Below, piece by piece: positions 24,719-34,333 of a stretch of 43,130 nt of DNA. The DNA comes from Leisingera sp. ANG-Vp (GTDB lineage: Bacteria > Pseudomonadota > Alphaproteobacteria > Rhodobacterales > Rhodobacteraceae): contig NZ_JWLD01000040.1 in NCBI RefSeq assembly GCF_000813725.1, positions 1 to 43,130 of the forward strand, written 5' to 3'. The notes beneath the pieces were generated by a model, which worked only from the letters and a program-made list of their open reading frames with translations, was not told the DNA's origin and made no database searches. The position numbers and the translations under genes are program-made. Positions within the stretch are counted from its first letter, which is position 1. Each line of letters begins with the position of its first letter.

Positions 24719-26419
24719 ATGAAAGTCAAAACCCTATTGATGGGTGCCGTGGCCGCGGCCTCCCTGGCACCTGCTGCGTTCGCCGAGCGCGGCTCGGACG
24801 GCCAGGTTAATATCATCTACTGGCAGGCGCCGTCGATCCTGAACCCGTTCCTGTCCGGCGGCACCAAGGACATCGACGCCTCTGCGCTGGTGATCGAACC
24901 GCTGGCCCGCTACGACCCGAACGGCAACATGCTGCCCTATCTGGCGACCGAGATCCCGACCGTCGAAAACGGCGGCGTGTCCGAGGATCTGACCTCGATC
25001 ACCTGGAAGATCGCCCCTGGCCTCAAGTGGTCCGACGGCAGCGCCTTCACCGCGCATGATGTGAAGTTCACCGCCGACTACTGCATGCATCCCGAAGGCG
25101 GCTGCGCGCAGGTGACCAAGTTCGAAGGCGTAACCAATGTCGAAGCTGTTGACGATCTGACCGTCAAGGTCACCTTCGACAAGCCGACCCCCTTCCCCTA
25201 CGGCCCGTTTGTCGGCGGCGAAAGCCCGATCATCCAGAAGGCCCAGTTCGAGAACTGCATGGGTGCCAAAGCACCGGAATGCACCGAGGCCAACTTTGGC
25301 CCGATCGGCACCGGCCCGTTCACTGTGGATGAGTTCAAGCCGAACGACGTGATCACCATGTCGGCGAACCCGAACTACCGCGACCCGGCCAAGCCTGCCT
25401 TTGCCAAGGTGCTGTTCAAAGGCGGCGGTGACGCGACCGCAGCCGGCCGCGCAGTGATGGAAACCGGCGAGTTCGACTATGCCTGGAACCTGCAGCTGGC
25501 GCCCGAAGTGATCGCCCAGATGGAAGCAGGCGGCAAAGGCACCCCGGTTGCCGGCTTCGGCCCGCTGGTCGAGCGCATCATGCTGAACCAGACCGACCCG
25601 AGCCCGGAGCTGGGCCCGGACGAGCGTTCCGTGAAACGCGGCCACCCGTTCCTGAACGATCCGGCCGTCTACAAGGCGATGTCGCTGGCCATCGACCGTC
25701 CGCTGCTGGTGGAAATCGGCTATGGCAAGGCCGGCAAGGTCGGCTGTAACTGGGTTCCGGCCCCGGCGGCCTTCAACTCGGACACCTTCGACTGCTCTGT
25801 TCAGGACATCGATGCCGCCAAGGCGATGCTGGAAGAGGCGGGCTACAAGGACACCAATGGCGACGGCGTGCGGGAAACCCCGGACGGCAAGCCGATGAAG
25901 ATCCTGTACCAGACCTCGACCAACGCCGTGCGTCAGGACTTCCAGGCGCTGATCAAGGAATGGTGGAGCCAGATCGGCATCGAGACCGAGCTGCGCAACA
26001 TCAACGCCTCGGTGTTCTTCGGCGGTGACCCGGGCTCGCCCGACACCTTCCAGAAGTTCTATGCCGACGTTGAAATGTACGCCAACACCTTCAACGGCAC
26101 CGACCCGCAATCCTACCTGGCCAACGGTCTGTGCGACAAGGCTCCGACCCCGGCCTCCCAGTGGCAGGGTGAGAACATCTCGCGCTTCTGCGACTCGGAG
26201 TTCGACGAGCTGCATGCCGAGCTGACCAAGACCGCAGGCCTGGAAGCCCGCGCCGAGATCGGCAAACGCCTGAATGACATCATGGTCGAAAAAGGCGGCA
26301 TGATCCCGCTGGTCCACCGCGGCCGTCTGTCGGCACACTCCAACACCCTGGGCGGCGTCAACCTGAACGTCTGGGACAGCGAGATGTGGAACGCAGCCGA
26401 CTGGCACCGCATCAAGTAA
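24719..26419 (+). CDS. Periplasmic peptide-type ABC substrate-binding protein (SBP family 5)
   Basis: The 566-residue exported protein has signal peptide MKVKTLLMGAVAAASLAPAAFA and then the family-5 fold. The early segment LVIEPLARYDPNGNMLPYLA and WKIAPGLKWSDGSAFTAHDVKFT are typical of oligopeptide-binding proteins. The start is fixed by AAGGAG and the signal peptide; an upstream in-frame start at 24635 would bury the signal. It should capture peptides or N-acyl amino acids for the adjacent permeases. Ligand specificity cannot be read. Confidence 0.93.
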   Translation: MKVKTLLMGAVAAASLAPAAFAERGSDGQVNIIYWQAPSILNPFLSGGTKDIDASALVIEPLARYDPNGNMLPYLATEIPTVENGGVSEDLTSITWKIAPGLKWSDGSAFTAHDVKFTADYCMHPEGGCAQVTKFEGVTNVEAVDDLTVKVTFDKPTPFPYGPFVGGESPIIQKAQFENCMGAKAPECTEANFGPIGTGPFTVDEFKPNDVITMSANPNYRDPAKPAFAKVLFKGGGDATAAGRAVMETGEFDYAWNLQLAPEVIAQMEAGGKGTPVAGFGPLVERIMLNQTDPSPELGPDERSVKRGHPFLNDPAVYKAMSLAIDRPLLVEIGYGKAGKVGCNWVPAPAAFNSDTFDCSVQDIDAAKAMLEEAGYKDTNGDGVRETPDGKPMKILYQTSTNAVRQDFQALIKEWWSQIGIETELRNINASVFFGGDPGSPDTFQKFYADVEMYANTFNGTDPQSYLANGLCDKAPTPASQWQGENISRFCDSEFDELHAELTKTAGLEARAEIGKRLNDIMVEKGGMIPLVHRGRLSAHSNTLGGVNLNVWDSEMWNAADWHRIK

Positions 26420-26438
26420 GCTGAGCTTGCCTCACAGG

Positions 26439-26461
26439 GGCCCTGGCGTTACGCCGGGGCC
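26439..26461 (+). terminator. GC hairpin between binding-protein and permease genes
   Basis: GGCCCTGGCG pairs with CGCCGGGGCC over 10 bp (one G-U) with a TTA loop, 20 nt after the binding-protein stop. Only a short TCTTG tail follows. It is likely a leaky terminator or 3' stabilising stem that keeps binding-protein mRNA more abundant than permease mRNA. Confidence 0.65.
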
Positions 26462-26566
26462 TCTTGCCATTCAGGTCCGGTTACGTTTTACCGCCCGCGC
26501 ATGAATTGGATCTGAGGCCCCCTTGCCCGCTCCGAACTCACTACACCTTGCAAAGGCGCTTACCTG

Positions 26567-27574
26567 ATGCTGACCTTTACAATCCGGCGGCTGGTGCTGG
26601 CAGTTCCGACACTGCTGTTCATCAGCCTCGTGATCTTCCTGCTGCTGGAGCTTGCCCCGGGCGACCCGATGGCGCAGGTTCCCCTGACCGTTCCCCCTGA
26701 AGTCAAAGAGAAAATGCGCGAGGCGCTTGGCCTCGGCCAGCCCATGCATATCCGCTTCTGGAAGTGGATCGTGCAATTCTTCTGGATCGAGCCGCAGGTG
26801 CTGATCGACCATTACCTGGGCACCTCCTTCTCCGCAGGCGACCTGCGGGTGATCTCCTGGCAGACCCGCTCGCCGGTGATGGACATCGTGATCCAGCGAA
26901 TCCCCCAGACCCTGTGGGTTGTCGGCACCGCCTATGTGGTCGCCATCCTGATCGCGCTGCCGATCGGCATCTACTCGGCCTACCGCCAGTACAGCTGGTT
27001 CGACCAGCTCGGCACGTTCGTGTCGATGGTCGGCTTCTCGGTGCCGCCGTTCTTCTCGGGCGTGCTGGTGATCGTGATCTTCTCGGTGCAGCTGGGCTGG
27101 TTCCCATCGATTTATGACACCACCCATGTGGTCGACAGCTGGGATGCCTTTGTCTACCAGCTGAAACAGATGATCATGCCGGTGATGGTGCTGGCGCTGC
27201 AGATCACCGCGCAGCTCAGCCGCTTCATGCGCGCCTCGATGCTGGACAACCTCAATCAGGACTATGTGCGCACCGCCCGGGCCAAAGGCCTCAGCGAATA
27301 CGTGGTGGTGATGGTGCATGTTCTCAGGAACTCGATGATCCCGGTGGTTACGGTGATTGCGCTCGGCATTCCGTCGATCTTCGGCGGTGCCATCATCACA
27401 GAACAGGTTTTCAAGGTGAACGGTATCGGCCAATTGCTGATCGGCGCTATCCAGGCCAACGACCTGCCGATGGTGCAGACGCTGACTTTCATCTTCGCGG
27501 TGCTGATCGTGCTGTTCAACCTGATCGCCGACGTGCTGTACGGCATTCTTGACCCGAGGATCCGCTATGACTGA
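26567..27574 (+). CDS. ABC transporter permease, DppB/OppB type
   Basis: The 335-residue inner-membrane permease starts MLTFTIRRLVLAVPTLLFISLVIF (N-terminal TM helix). It has about six TM segments and the cytoplasmic EAA-type coupling region RTARAKGLSEYVVV facing the ATPase. The C-terminal DPRIRYD is typical. It pairs with the next permease, whose start lies inside its last codons. Confidence 0.94.
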   Translation: MLTFTIRRLVLAVPTLLFISLVIFLLLELAPGDPMAQVPLTVPPEVKEKMREALGLGQPMHIRFWKWIVQFFWIEPQVLIDHYLGTSFSAGDLRVISWQTRSPVMDIVIQRIPQTLWVVGTAYVVAILIALPIGIYSAYRQYSWFDQLGTFVSMVGFSVPPFFSGVLVIVIFSVQLGWFPSIYDTTHVVDSWDAFVYQLKQMIMPVMVLALQITAQLSRFMRASMLDNLNQDYVRTARAKGLSEYVVVMVHVLRNSMIPVVTVIALGIPSIFGGAIITEQVFKVNGIGQLLIGAIQANDLPMVQTLTFIFAVLIVLFNLIADVLYGILDPRIRYD

Positions 27575-28478
27575 GCTTAGCAATCCGCAACCCGCCAAGC
27601 CGCCGCGCAGCCAGTGGCTGGACGTCTGGGACCAGTTCAAGTCGCACCGCGGCGCACTGATGGGCGGGGCACTGTTCCTGTTCATCATCCTGGCGGTCTA
27701 CCTGGGCCCGTTCTTCTGGGAGCTGGAAGCCACCCAGATCAACATCCGCCACCGCAACCAGGGCCCCAGCTGGGAGCATCCTTTCGGCACTGACCAGCTG
27801 GGCCGCGACATGCTGGCCCGGATGATGGCAGGCGGCGCAACCTCGGTTTCCGTAGGTCTGACCGCGATGCTGCTGGCGCTGTTCCTGGGATCTTTCATCG
27901 GGGTGATGGCCGGCTTCTTCAAAAAGCTCGACGGCCCGCTGATGCGCCTGACGGACTTGTTCCTGGCACTGCCGCTGCTGCCGCTGCTGCTGGTGATGAT
28001 GCTCTTGTTCCGCGAACCGCTGAACGCAGCCTTCGGCCCGGAGCAAGGGATCTTCATCCTGATCGTGATCTCCATCGGCGTGACCAGCTGGATGCCCACT
28101 GCCCGCATCGTGCGCGGCGATGTGCTGGCGCTGAAAGAGCGCGAGTTTGTGATGGCAGCGCGCTCCATCGGCACCACCAACAGCAGCCTGATCACCCGGC
28201 ATATCCTGCCCAACGTGCTGTCGCCGATCATGGTCTCGGCAACCCTGGGCATCGCCACTGCGATCATCACCGAGTCGTCCCTGTCGTTCCTCGGCCTCGG
28301 TTTCCCGCCGGACTTCCCGACCTGGGGCCGCCTGCTGTTTGATGCCACCGACTATCTGCAGCAGCACCCAGAGCGGGTGTTCTGGCCCGGCATGGCAATC
28401 TCGCTGACGGTGCTAAGCGTGAATTACCTGGGCGATGGCCTGCGCGACGCGCTGGACCCGCGGATCCGCGGCCGCTGA
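27567..28478 (+). CDS. ABC transporter permease, DppC/OppC type
   Basis: The 303-residue second permease subunit has an N-terminal cytoplasmic arm (MTELSNPQPAKPPRSQW), then TM1. The periplasmic segment HPFGTDQLGRDMLARMM is a DppC/OppC hallmark, and the coupling region is EREFVMAARSIGTTN. The start overlaps the upstream permease by 8 nt. The C-terminus ends DALDPRIRGR. A strong terminator follows, so it is the last gene of the plus arm. Confidence 0.94.
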   Translation: MTELSNPQPAKPPRSQWLDVWDQFKSHRGALMGGALFLFIILAVYLGPFFWELEATQINIRHRNQGPSWEHPFGTDQLGRDMLARMMAGGATSVSVGLTAMLLALFLGSFIGVMAGFFKKLDGPLMRLTDLFLALPLLPLLLVMMLLFREPLNAAFGPEQGIFILIVISIGVTSWMPTARIVRGDVLALKEREFVMAARSIGTTNSSLITRHILPNVLSPIMVSATLGIATAIITESSLSFLGLGFPPDFPTWGRLLFDATDYLQQHPERVFWPGMAISLTVLSVNYLGDGLRDALDPRIRGR

Positions 28479-28517
28479 GGCGGAACCCCCGCACATATTC
28501 AAATAAAAACATGACTA

Positions 28518-28550
28518 TTGGCCGCCCAGTCCCGGGCGGCCAATTTGTTT
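28518..28550 (+). terminator. Rho-independent terminator after the ABC permease genes
   Basis: TTGGCCGCCC and GGGCGGCCAA form a perfect 10-bp stem with a 6-nt loop, followed by TTTGTTTT. It lies 39 nt after the second permease stop codon. Confidence 0.88.
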
Positions 28551-28708
28551 TGCAATACTACAGTTTCAAAAACAAAACCCCGAAAAGAGCCATGAAGGCG
28601 GAACACCTTCCCCAACCCGGAACGCAACCGGCGGCCGTACGGGCTTGCCCAAAACACCGGCAGACGTCATTTCGGGAAAATATTCCGCTTTTCCGCCTGG
28701 TGACTGCA

Positions 28709-29782
28709 ATGTTCGAAACATTTGGCTTTGAAGAGACCACTCCGCAGGAGGTTTCCGTCTGGTTTGCCCTGGGCATCGGCATTCTGTTCGGTGTGCTGGC
28801 GCAGCTCACGCGCTTCTGCTTCCGCCGTGCGCTGGTTGGCGACGACCGGCGCCAGGCCGCCGGTATCTGGGCCATGGCCCTCGCCGCCGCCGTCATTGGT
28901 ACCCAGGCGTCTGTGGCCATGGGCTGGATCAGCTTTGCAGACCACCGCCTGCTGGCTGGCGATCTTCCAGTTCTCGCCATCATTCTCGGAGGGCTGATGT
29001 TTGGTGCAGGCATGATCCTGACCCGCGGCTGCGCCTCGCGCCTGCTGGTGCTCAGCGGCAGCGGCAACCTGCGCGCTCTGCTGGTCATAGCGGTCTTTGC
29101 CATTGTGGCCCATGCCACACTCAAGGGCGTGCTGGCGCCCGTCCGCACAGCGCTTGGCTCGGTGACGCTGCCGCTGGCAGAAAACATCTCCCTCGCCGCC
29201 CTGCCCGGTGGCCCGCTGCTGTGGAGCACCCTCATTGCCGTGGCCGCCGTGCTGCTTGCGCTGCGCTCCGGCAGCAGCCTGGCGATGCTGGCAGGCGGTG
29301 CGCTGATCGGAGCGCTGGTGCCGCTCGCCTGGGTTGGGACCGGCTACGTGCTGTTTGACGAATTCGATCCCATTCCGATGCAGAGCCTCTCCTTCACTGC
29401 CCCGGCGGCGGACACGCTGTTTTTCTCCATCGCTTCCACCTCCATCCCGGCAGGCTTTGGCCCCGGGCTGTTCGGCGGTGTGGTGCTGGGCGCGCTGGCA
29501 GCGGCGCTGCTCAGCGGCGGTTTTCAGTGGCAGAGCTTTGAAAGCCCGCGCCAGACCGGCCGTTACCTGACCGGCGCGGTAATGATGGGCGTAGGCGGCG
29601 TGCTGGCAGGCGGCTGCACCGTGGGGGCGGGTCTCGCGGGCATTCCAACGCTCAGCGTTGCCGCCCTGCTGGCCCTGGCAGCCATTGCCCTTGGCGGGCT
29701 GGGCATGAATGCCGCGCTTAGTGCAGCTTCTTCCGGATCCGCCGCACACCCAGCCAAACCAAGCCAACAACCGGCAGAGTGA
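28709..29782 (+). CDS. YeeE/YedE-family membrane transporter (sulfur compound uptake)
   Basis: The 357-residue polytopic membrane protein has two homologous sulf_transp halves. It carries the cysteine pattern of thiosulfate-type transporters: TRFCFRRAL (Cys37), TRGCAS (Cys108) and GGCTVGAG (Cys303). The conserved cysteines in known family members relay thiosulfate-like ions. ATG 28709 is chosen by family N-terminus. A GTG at 28700 and an ATG at 28591 are in frame, and no strong ribosome site distinguishes them. Its last 65 nt overlap the 3' end of the opposite-strand DUF3422 gene. Confidence 0.88.
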   Translation: MFETFGFEETTPQEVSVWFALGIGILFGVLAQLTRFCFRRALVGDDRRQAAGIWAMALAAAVIGTQASVAMGWISFADHRLLAGDLPVLAIILGGLMFGAGMILTRGCASRLLVLSGSGNLRALLVIAVFAIVAHATLKGVLAPVRTALGSVTLPLAENISLAALPGGPLLWSTLIAVAAVLLALRSGSSLAMLAGGALIGALVPLAWVGTGYVLFDEFDPIPMQSLSFTAPAADTLFFSIASTSIPAGFGPGLFGGVVLGALAAALLSGGFQWQSFESPRQTGRYLTGAVMMGVGGVLAGGCTVGAGLAGIPTLSVAALLALAAIALGGLGMNAALSAASSGSAAHPAKPSQQPAE

Positions 29783-30998
29783 TCAGCGCCGTCAGCGTGC
29801 CTTTGCTGATGTCCAAGGCCGCAGCCAGCGGATAAAGCGCATAAGCTGCCAGCGAAACTGCGTAATAGCTGATCGCCACCACCGACAGCCCCTCAACCGT
29901 GTGCTGCAGGCGGAGTGCCAGATCGGCGCGCCTGTCCATGCTGGCCAACAGCGCCTGGTTCTGCGCCGAACGCTCTACATCCACCCGGGTTCTGAGCAGC
30001 TCCCCTGCCCGGCGCGCCCGGTTTGCCAGAGCCTCCAGCCGCTTCTCGGTGGATTTCACCGTGCGCATGGCCGGCTCAAACCGGCGCAGCATGAACTCCT
30101 CCAGCGTCTGGAAACCCTTGTGCCGCTCCTCCCGCAGCAGGCTGACACGCTGGTTAACCAGCGCGTCATAGGCCCCGGTAGCGCTGAAGCGGAAGGCAGA
30201 GCGTGCTGCCATTGCCTCCAGTTCTGCCGAGACTGTCAGCAGCTGCGACAGGGTCTGTTCGGCCGGGACAGAGCCGCCGGTCATCTCCACCATCATTTCG
30301 CTCAGATGCGTATCCAGCGCGCTGATGGTCGGCGTGAGGCCGCGGGCGCGGGAGAAGCCGAGCATCGCCATCGCCCTGTAGGTCTCAATCTCGCACAGCC
30401 GCTGCACAATCCGGCCGATGCGGTTATGGCCGGTGCCCGGCGAAGTGAAGACGGCAAAGCGCATGTGCCCTGCCGGATCGATGCGGAAATCGCCGCCGAT
30501 GACGGCGCTGCCGCTCAGCACCTGGCTCACCGCCAGGCTCTCCGGCACCAGCCAGTCCTGCAGGATGGGCTTCAGGGCTTCGCCTTCGGGACGCGGCAGG
30601 ACCCGGACCATCGCCGAGGTCACCCGCTGCCCTGGCGCCTGCTCCAGCCAATCCGCAGGGAACACTTCGAAATCCGCCGGGTCAAAGGCCCGGGCGCTGA
30701 CTCCGTTGGAATAGGCGGTGTAGCTGACAAATTCGGTGTGCTGCTCCCACTTCAGCATGTGGCGCCCGATCTGCGCCATGTGATGGGTGGCGCCAGGCTG
30801 CGGATGCGGCGCACCGTGCCGGTCGAGCAGATCCTTCAGGTGCACCAGATCCAGCATCCGGTCCCGGTGCTCGGCCTCGCTAGGCTGCTTCACTGCAAGG
30901 TAAACCACCGTGCAGGGGCTCGACATGGCGGGAAAAGGGCGCGCGTGCAGCTCATTGGTGAGCTGATACCGCAAGGGATGGTCCTGGATCGGGGGCAT
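29718..30998 (-). CDS. DUF3422-family membrane-anchored protein
   Basis: The 426-residue protein of a widespread but uncharacterised proteobacterial family begins MPPIQDHPLRYQLTNELHARPF. The long soluble N-terminal region has predicted helical, coiled-coil-like stretches around residues 240-370. Two C-terminal TM helices follow (VVAISYYAVSLAAYALYPLA and LITLPVVGLVWLGV) with a basic cytoplasmic tail, RRIRKKLH. The start at 30998 has a GGAG site 7 nt upstream. The ATG at 31028 would add 10 residues with a poor site. Function unknown. Confidence 0.85.
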   Translation of the reverse strand: MPPIQDHPLRYQLTNELHARPFPAMSSPCTVVYLAVKQPSEAEHRDRMLDLVHLKDLLDRHGAPHPQPGATHHMAQIGRHMLKWEQHTEFVSYTAYSNGVSARAFDPADFEVFPADWLEQAPGQRVTSAMVRVLPRPEGEALKPILQDWLVPESLAVSQVLSGSAVIGGDFRIDPAGHMRFAVFTSPGTGHNRIGRIVQRLCEIETYRAMAMLGFSRARGLTPTISALDTHLSEMMVEMTGGSVPAEQTLSQLLTVSAELEAMAARSAFRFSATGAYDALVNQRVSLLREERHKGFQTLEEFMLRRFEPAMRTVKSTEKRLEALANRARRAGELLRTRVDVERSAQNQALLASMDRRADLALRLQHTVEGLSVVAISYYAVSLAAYALYPLAAALDISKGTLTALITLPVVGLVWLGVRRIRKKLH

Positions 30999-31104
30999 GA
31001 CGGTCTCCGGGGCAATGCCGGCAACCATAGAGACTCGATCAAAACATGTACAGAATTGTTTTATTTCAATACGTTAACTGGATACAACGGTATGCAGAGG
31101 CAAG

Positions 31105-31168
31105 GTTTGAGGGGGCTCTGCCCCCGGCCTGCGGCCTCCCCCGGGGTATTTGCAACCAGAAAGAAGCG
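31105..31168 (-). repeat. Dispersed extragenic palindromic element, copy B
   Basis: Read on the minus strand, this starts CGCTTCTTTCTGGTTGC, then AAATACC, a CGGGGG/GCCGCAGGC core and GGGGGCAG...GCCCCC. It matches copy A (18771-18843) block for block in opposite orientation and is less diverged inside. It lies between the pntB terminator and the DUF3422 start. Confidence 0.7.
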
Positions 31169-31169
31169 C

Positions 31170-31202
31170 GAAGAAAAAGGCGCCCGGTTTGGAGCGCCTT
31201 TT
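31170..31202 (-). terminator. Rho-independent terminator of pntAB
   Basis: AAAAGGCGC and GCGCCTTTT form a 9-bp stem around a 10-nt loop. On the minus strand the stem runs into TTTTTCTTC. It begins 23 nt after the pntB stop codon. Confidence 0.85.
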
Positions 31203-31224
31203 CTTTTCGTTTGGCCTGGCCGTC

Positions 31225-32649
31225 TTAGCTGATCATGGTGAGCAGCGTATCGAGGCTGGCCTTGGCATCGCCGTAGAACATGCGGGTGTTGTCCTTGAAG
31301 AACAGCGGGTTCTCGATGCCCGAATACCCCGTGCCCTGGCCGCGCTTGGAGACAAACACCTGTTTCGCTTTCCAGCACTCTAGCACCGGCATGCCGGCGA
31401 TCGGCGAGTTCGGGTCTTCCTGGGCGGCCGGGTTCACGATGTCGTTGGAGCCGATGACGATGGCCACATCCGTCTCCGGGAAGTCCTCGTTGATCTCATC
31501 CATTTCCAGCACGATGTCGTAGGGCACCTTGGCCTCGGCCAGCAGCACGTTCATGTGGCCCGGCAGGCGGCCTGCGACGGGGTGGATGGCAAAGCGCACG
31601 TCCTTGCCCTTGGCGCGCAGGCGGCGGGTCAGTTCCGCGACATTCTGCTGCGCCTGGGCCACCGCCATGCCGTAGCCGGGGATGATGATCACTGAGTCAG
31701 CGTCCTCTAGCGCGGCAGAGACACCGTCGGCGTCGATGGCGATCTGCTCACCCTCGACTTCCATTGCCGGACCGGTGGTGCCGCCGAAGCCGCCCAGGAT
31801 CACCGAGACGAAGGAGCGGTTCATCGCCTTGCACATGATGTAGCTGAGGATCGCACCGGAAGAGCCGACCAGCGCGCCAACCACGATGAGGAGGTCATTG
31901 CCCAGGGAGAAGCCGATCGCTGCCGCGGCCCAGCCCGAGTAGCTGTTCAGCATCGAAACCACGACCGGCATGTCGGCACCGCCGATGCCCATGATCAGGT
32001 GATAGCCGATGAACAGCGCCGCCAGGGTCATCAGCATCAGCGGCAGGAAGCCGCCGGTGTTGAAGTACCAGATCAGGCAGAGGAAGGAGAGGCCCGCCGC
32101 GCCTGCGTTCAGCATATGGCCGCCCGGCAGTTTGGTCGCCGCAGAGGTGACCTTGCCCGCAAGTTTGCCAAAGGCAATGACCGAACCGGTGAAGGTGATG
32201 GCGCCGATGAAGATGCCGAGGAAGAGCTCCACGCGCAGGAAGGCGATTTCCGCCGGGCTCTTTTTGGCGATCAGTTTGGCGAAGGATCCGAGGTCATCGG
32301 TGCTGGCAGCCGCCGCCACGTTGCCGATCTCGAAATGGGCGATGAAGCCCACGAAGACTGCGGCCAGGCCGACCAGCGAGTGCATCGCGGCAACCAGCTG
32401 CGGCATCTCGGTCATCTGGACCTTCTTGGCGACATAGGTGCCGATGATGCCGCCGCCGGCGATCAGGATCAGCGACAGCAGCCACAGGCCGGAGCCGGGG
32501 CCGATCAGGGTGGCAAAAACCGCCAGCCCCATGCCGGCAATGCCGTACCAGACTGCGCGCTTGGCGCTTTCCTGGTTGGACAGCCCGCCGAGGGACAGGA
32601 TGAAGAGAACAGCCGCAACAACATAGGCGGCGGTGGTGAAACCAATCAT
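31225..32649 (-). CDS. pntB: NAD(P) transhydrogenase subunit beta
   Basis: Membrane and NADP(H)-binding subunit of the proton-translocating transhydrogenase, which makes NADPH from NADH using the proton gradient. The 474-residue protein has about nine TM helices in the first 280 residues. The NADP(H)-binding domain III carries [13 protein letters not shown] and [18 protein letters not shown], and ends in [14 protein letters not shown] and the NPLF segment. It begins 15 nt after the pntA stop and forms one operon with pntA. Confidence 0.97.
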   Translation of the reverse strand: MIGFTTAAYVVAAVLFILSLGGLSNQESAKRAVWYGIAGMGLAVFATLIGPGSGLWLLSLILIAGGGIIGTYVAKKVQMTEMPQLVAAMHSLVGLAAVFVGFIAHFEIGNVAAAASTDDLGSFAKLIAKKSPAEIAFLRVELFLGIFIGAITFTGSVIAFGKLAGKVTSAATKLPGGHMLNAGAAGLSFLCLIWYFNTGGFLPLMLMTLAALFIGYHLIMGIGGADMPVVVSMLNSYSGWAAAAIGFSLGNDLLIVVGALVGSSGAILSYIMCKAMNRSFVSVILGGFGGTTGPAMEVEGEQIAIDADGVSAALEDADSVIIIPGYGMAVAQAQQNVAELTRRLRAKGKDVRFAIHPVAGRLPGHMNVLLAEAKVPYDIVLEMDEINEDFPETDVAIVIGSNDIVNPAAQEDPNSPIAGMPVLECWKAKQVFVSKRGQGTGYSGIENPLFFKDNTRMFYGDAKASLDTLLTMIS

Positions 32650-32664
32650 AAGTCCGTCCCCGCT

Positions 32665-34236
32665 TTAGGATTTCTGGAACATGGCGAGCATGCGCCGGGT
32701 GACGAGGAAGCCGCCGAAGATGTTGATCCCGGCCATGAAGACCGAAAGCGCCGCCAAGAGGATCACCAGGAAGGAGCCGGAGCCGATCTGCATCAGCGCG
32801 CCCAGGATGATGATCGAGGAGATCGCATTGGTGACCGCCATCAGCGGGGTATGCAAGCTGTGCGCAACGCCCCAGATCACCTGGAAGCCGACAAAGCAAG
32901 ACAGCGCAAAGACGATGAAATGCTGCATGAAGCTGGCGGGCGCAAAGAGGCCCACCAGCAAGAGCAGCGCGCCGCCGCCCACCAGCATCGAGACCTGGCT
33001 CTTGGTCTGCGCCTTGAAGGCTTCGATTTCCTGCGCCCGTTTCTCTTCCGGGGTCAGTTCCGGCACCGTTTCCTTCGGCTTGGCCGCAATCGCCTGCACT
33101 TTCGGCGGCGGCGGCGGGAAGGTGATTTCGCCCTCAAACGCCACGGTGGCGCCGCGGATCACGTCGTCTTCCATGTCGTGGTTGACCTGACCGTCTTTCT
33201 CCGGCGTGAGGTCAGCCATCATGTGGCGGATGTTGGTGGCATAAAGCGACGACGACTGCGCCGCCATGCGGCTGGGGAAGTCGGTGTAGCCGATGATGGT
33301 GACGCCGTTCTCGGTGACGACCTTCTCATCCGCCACGGTGCCTTCGGCATTGCCGCCGCGCTCGGCAGCGAGGTCGACAATCACCGAACCCGGCTTCATT
33401 GCCGCGATCATGTCGGCGAGCCACAGCTTGGGGGCGTCGCGGTTGGGGATCAGCGCGGTGGTGATGACGATGTCCATCTCCGGCGCCAGCTCGCGGAACT
33501 TGGCCAGCTGTGCTTCGCGGAATTCCGGAGAGGAGACCGAGGCATAGCCGCCGGTGGCCGCGCCATCCTGCTGCTCTTCCTCAAAATCCAGATAGACGAA
33601 TTCGGCGCCCATCGACTCGACCTGCTCAGCCACTTCCGGACGCACGTCGAAGGCGTAGGTGACCGCACCCAAGGAGGTCGAGGTGCCGATGGCGGCAAGA
33701 CCCGCCACGCCTGCACCCACCACCAAAACCTTGGCCGGGGGCACCTTGCCCGCCGCCGTAATCTGGCCGGTGAAGAAGCGGCCGAAGTTGTTGCCTGCCT
33801 CGATGACGGCGCGGTAACCCGCGATATTGGCCATCGAGCTGAGCGCATCCATTTTCTGCGCCCGCGAAATGCGCGGCACCATTTCCATGGCGATCACATT
33901 GGCGCCCTTGGATTTGGCCAGCTCCATGCCTTCTTCATTCCCTGCCGGGTTAAAGAAGGAGATCAGCGTCTTGCCCTTGGTGAGCCGCTTCAGCTCGGTC
34001 GCATCCGGCTGCCGCACCTTGGCGACGATATCCGAGGCCTTCCACAGCGCTGCCGGGGTCTTGATGATCTCAACCCCAGCTGCCTCATAGGCCGCATCGG
34101 AAAAGCCTGCCGCCGCGCCGGCCCCGGTCTCGATCGCGCAATCGTAGCCCAGTTTCTGCAGCTGCTTGGCGGAATCCGGTGTCATCCCGACCCGGTTCTC
34201 ACCTGCAAATGTTTCTTTTGGTGTTCCTATTTTCAC
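32665..34236 (-). CDS. pntA: NAD(P) transhydrogenase subunit alpha
   Basis: NAD(H)-binding subunit partnering PntB. The 523-residue protein starts with a GTG read as [16 protein letters not shown], which fits the family N-terminus and lies 9 nt after GAGGGGG. An in-frame ATG at 34326 would add 30 unrelated residues. Domain I holds the nucleotide loop [15 protein letters not shown] and [16 protein letters not shown]-like mobile loop residues. A proline-rich linker (PPPPPK) follows, then four C-terminal TM helices ending [10 protein letters not shown]. It is the E. coli-type full-length alpha chain, not split. Confidence 0.96.
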   Translation of the reverse strand: MKIGTPKETFAGENRVGMTPDSAKQLQKLGYDCAIETGAGAAAGFSDAAYEAAGVEIIKTPAALWKASDIVAKVRQPDATELKRLTKGKTLISFFNPAGNEEGMELAKSKGANVIAMEMVPRISRAQKMDALSSMANIAGYRAVIEAGNNFGRFFTGQITAAGKVPPAKVLVVGAGVAGLAAIGTSTSLGAVTYAFDVRPEVAEQVESMGAEFVYLDFEEEQQDGAATGGYASVSSPEFREAQLAKFRELAPEMDIVITTALIPNRDAPKLWLADMIAAMKPGSVIVDLAAERGGNAEGTVADEKVVTENGVTIIGYTDFPSRMAAQSSSLYATNIRHMMADLTPEKDGQVNHDMEDDVIRGATVAFEGEITFPPPPPKVQAIAAKPKETVPELTPEEKRAQEIEAFKAQTKSQVSMLVGGGALLLLVGLFAPASFMQHFIVFALSCFVGFQVIWGVAHSLHTPLMAVTNAISSIIILGALMQIGSGSFLVILLAALSVFMAGINIFGGFLVTRRMLAMFQKS

Positions 34237-34333
34237 CCTGTAGGTCCCCCTCGTCTTGCCCGTGCCAGCAGTGCCCAGGTACGGATCACAATAATTTCCA
34301 TTACAACGCGCAACATTATTGCGCAAGGATTTT

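Noticed and set aside
24514-24810. 98-codon frame in the divergent control region
   Set aside because: It has no ribosome site, overlaps the binding-protein start in another frame, and has no recognisable features.
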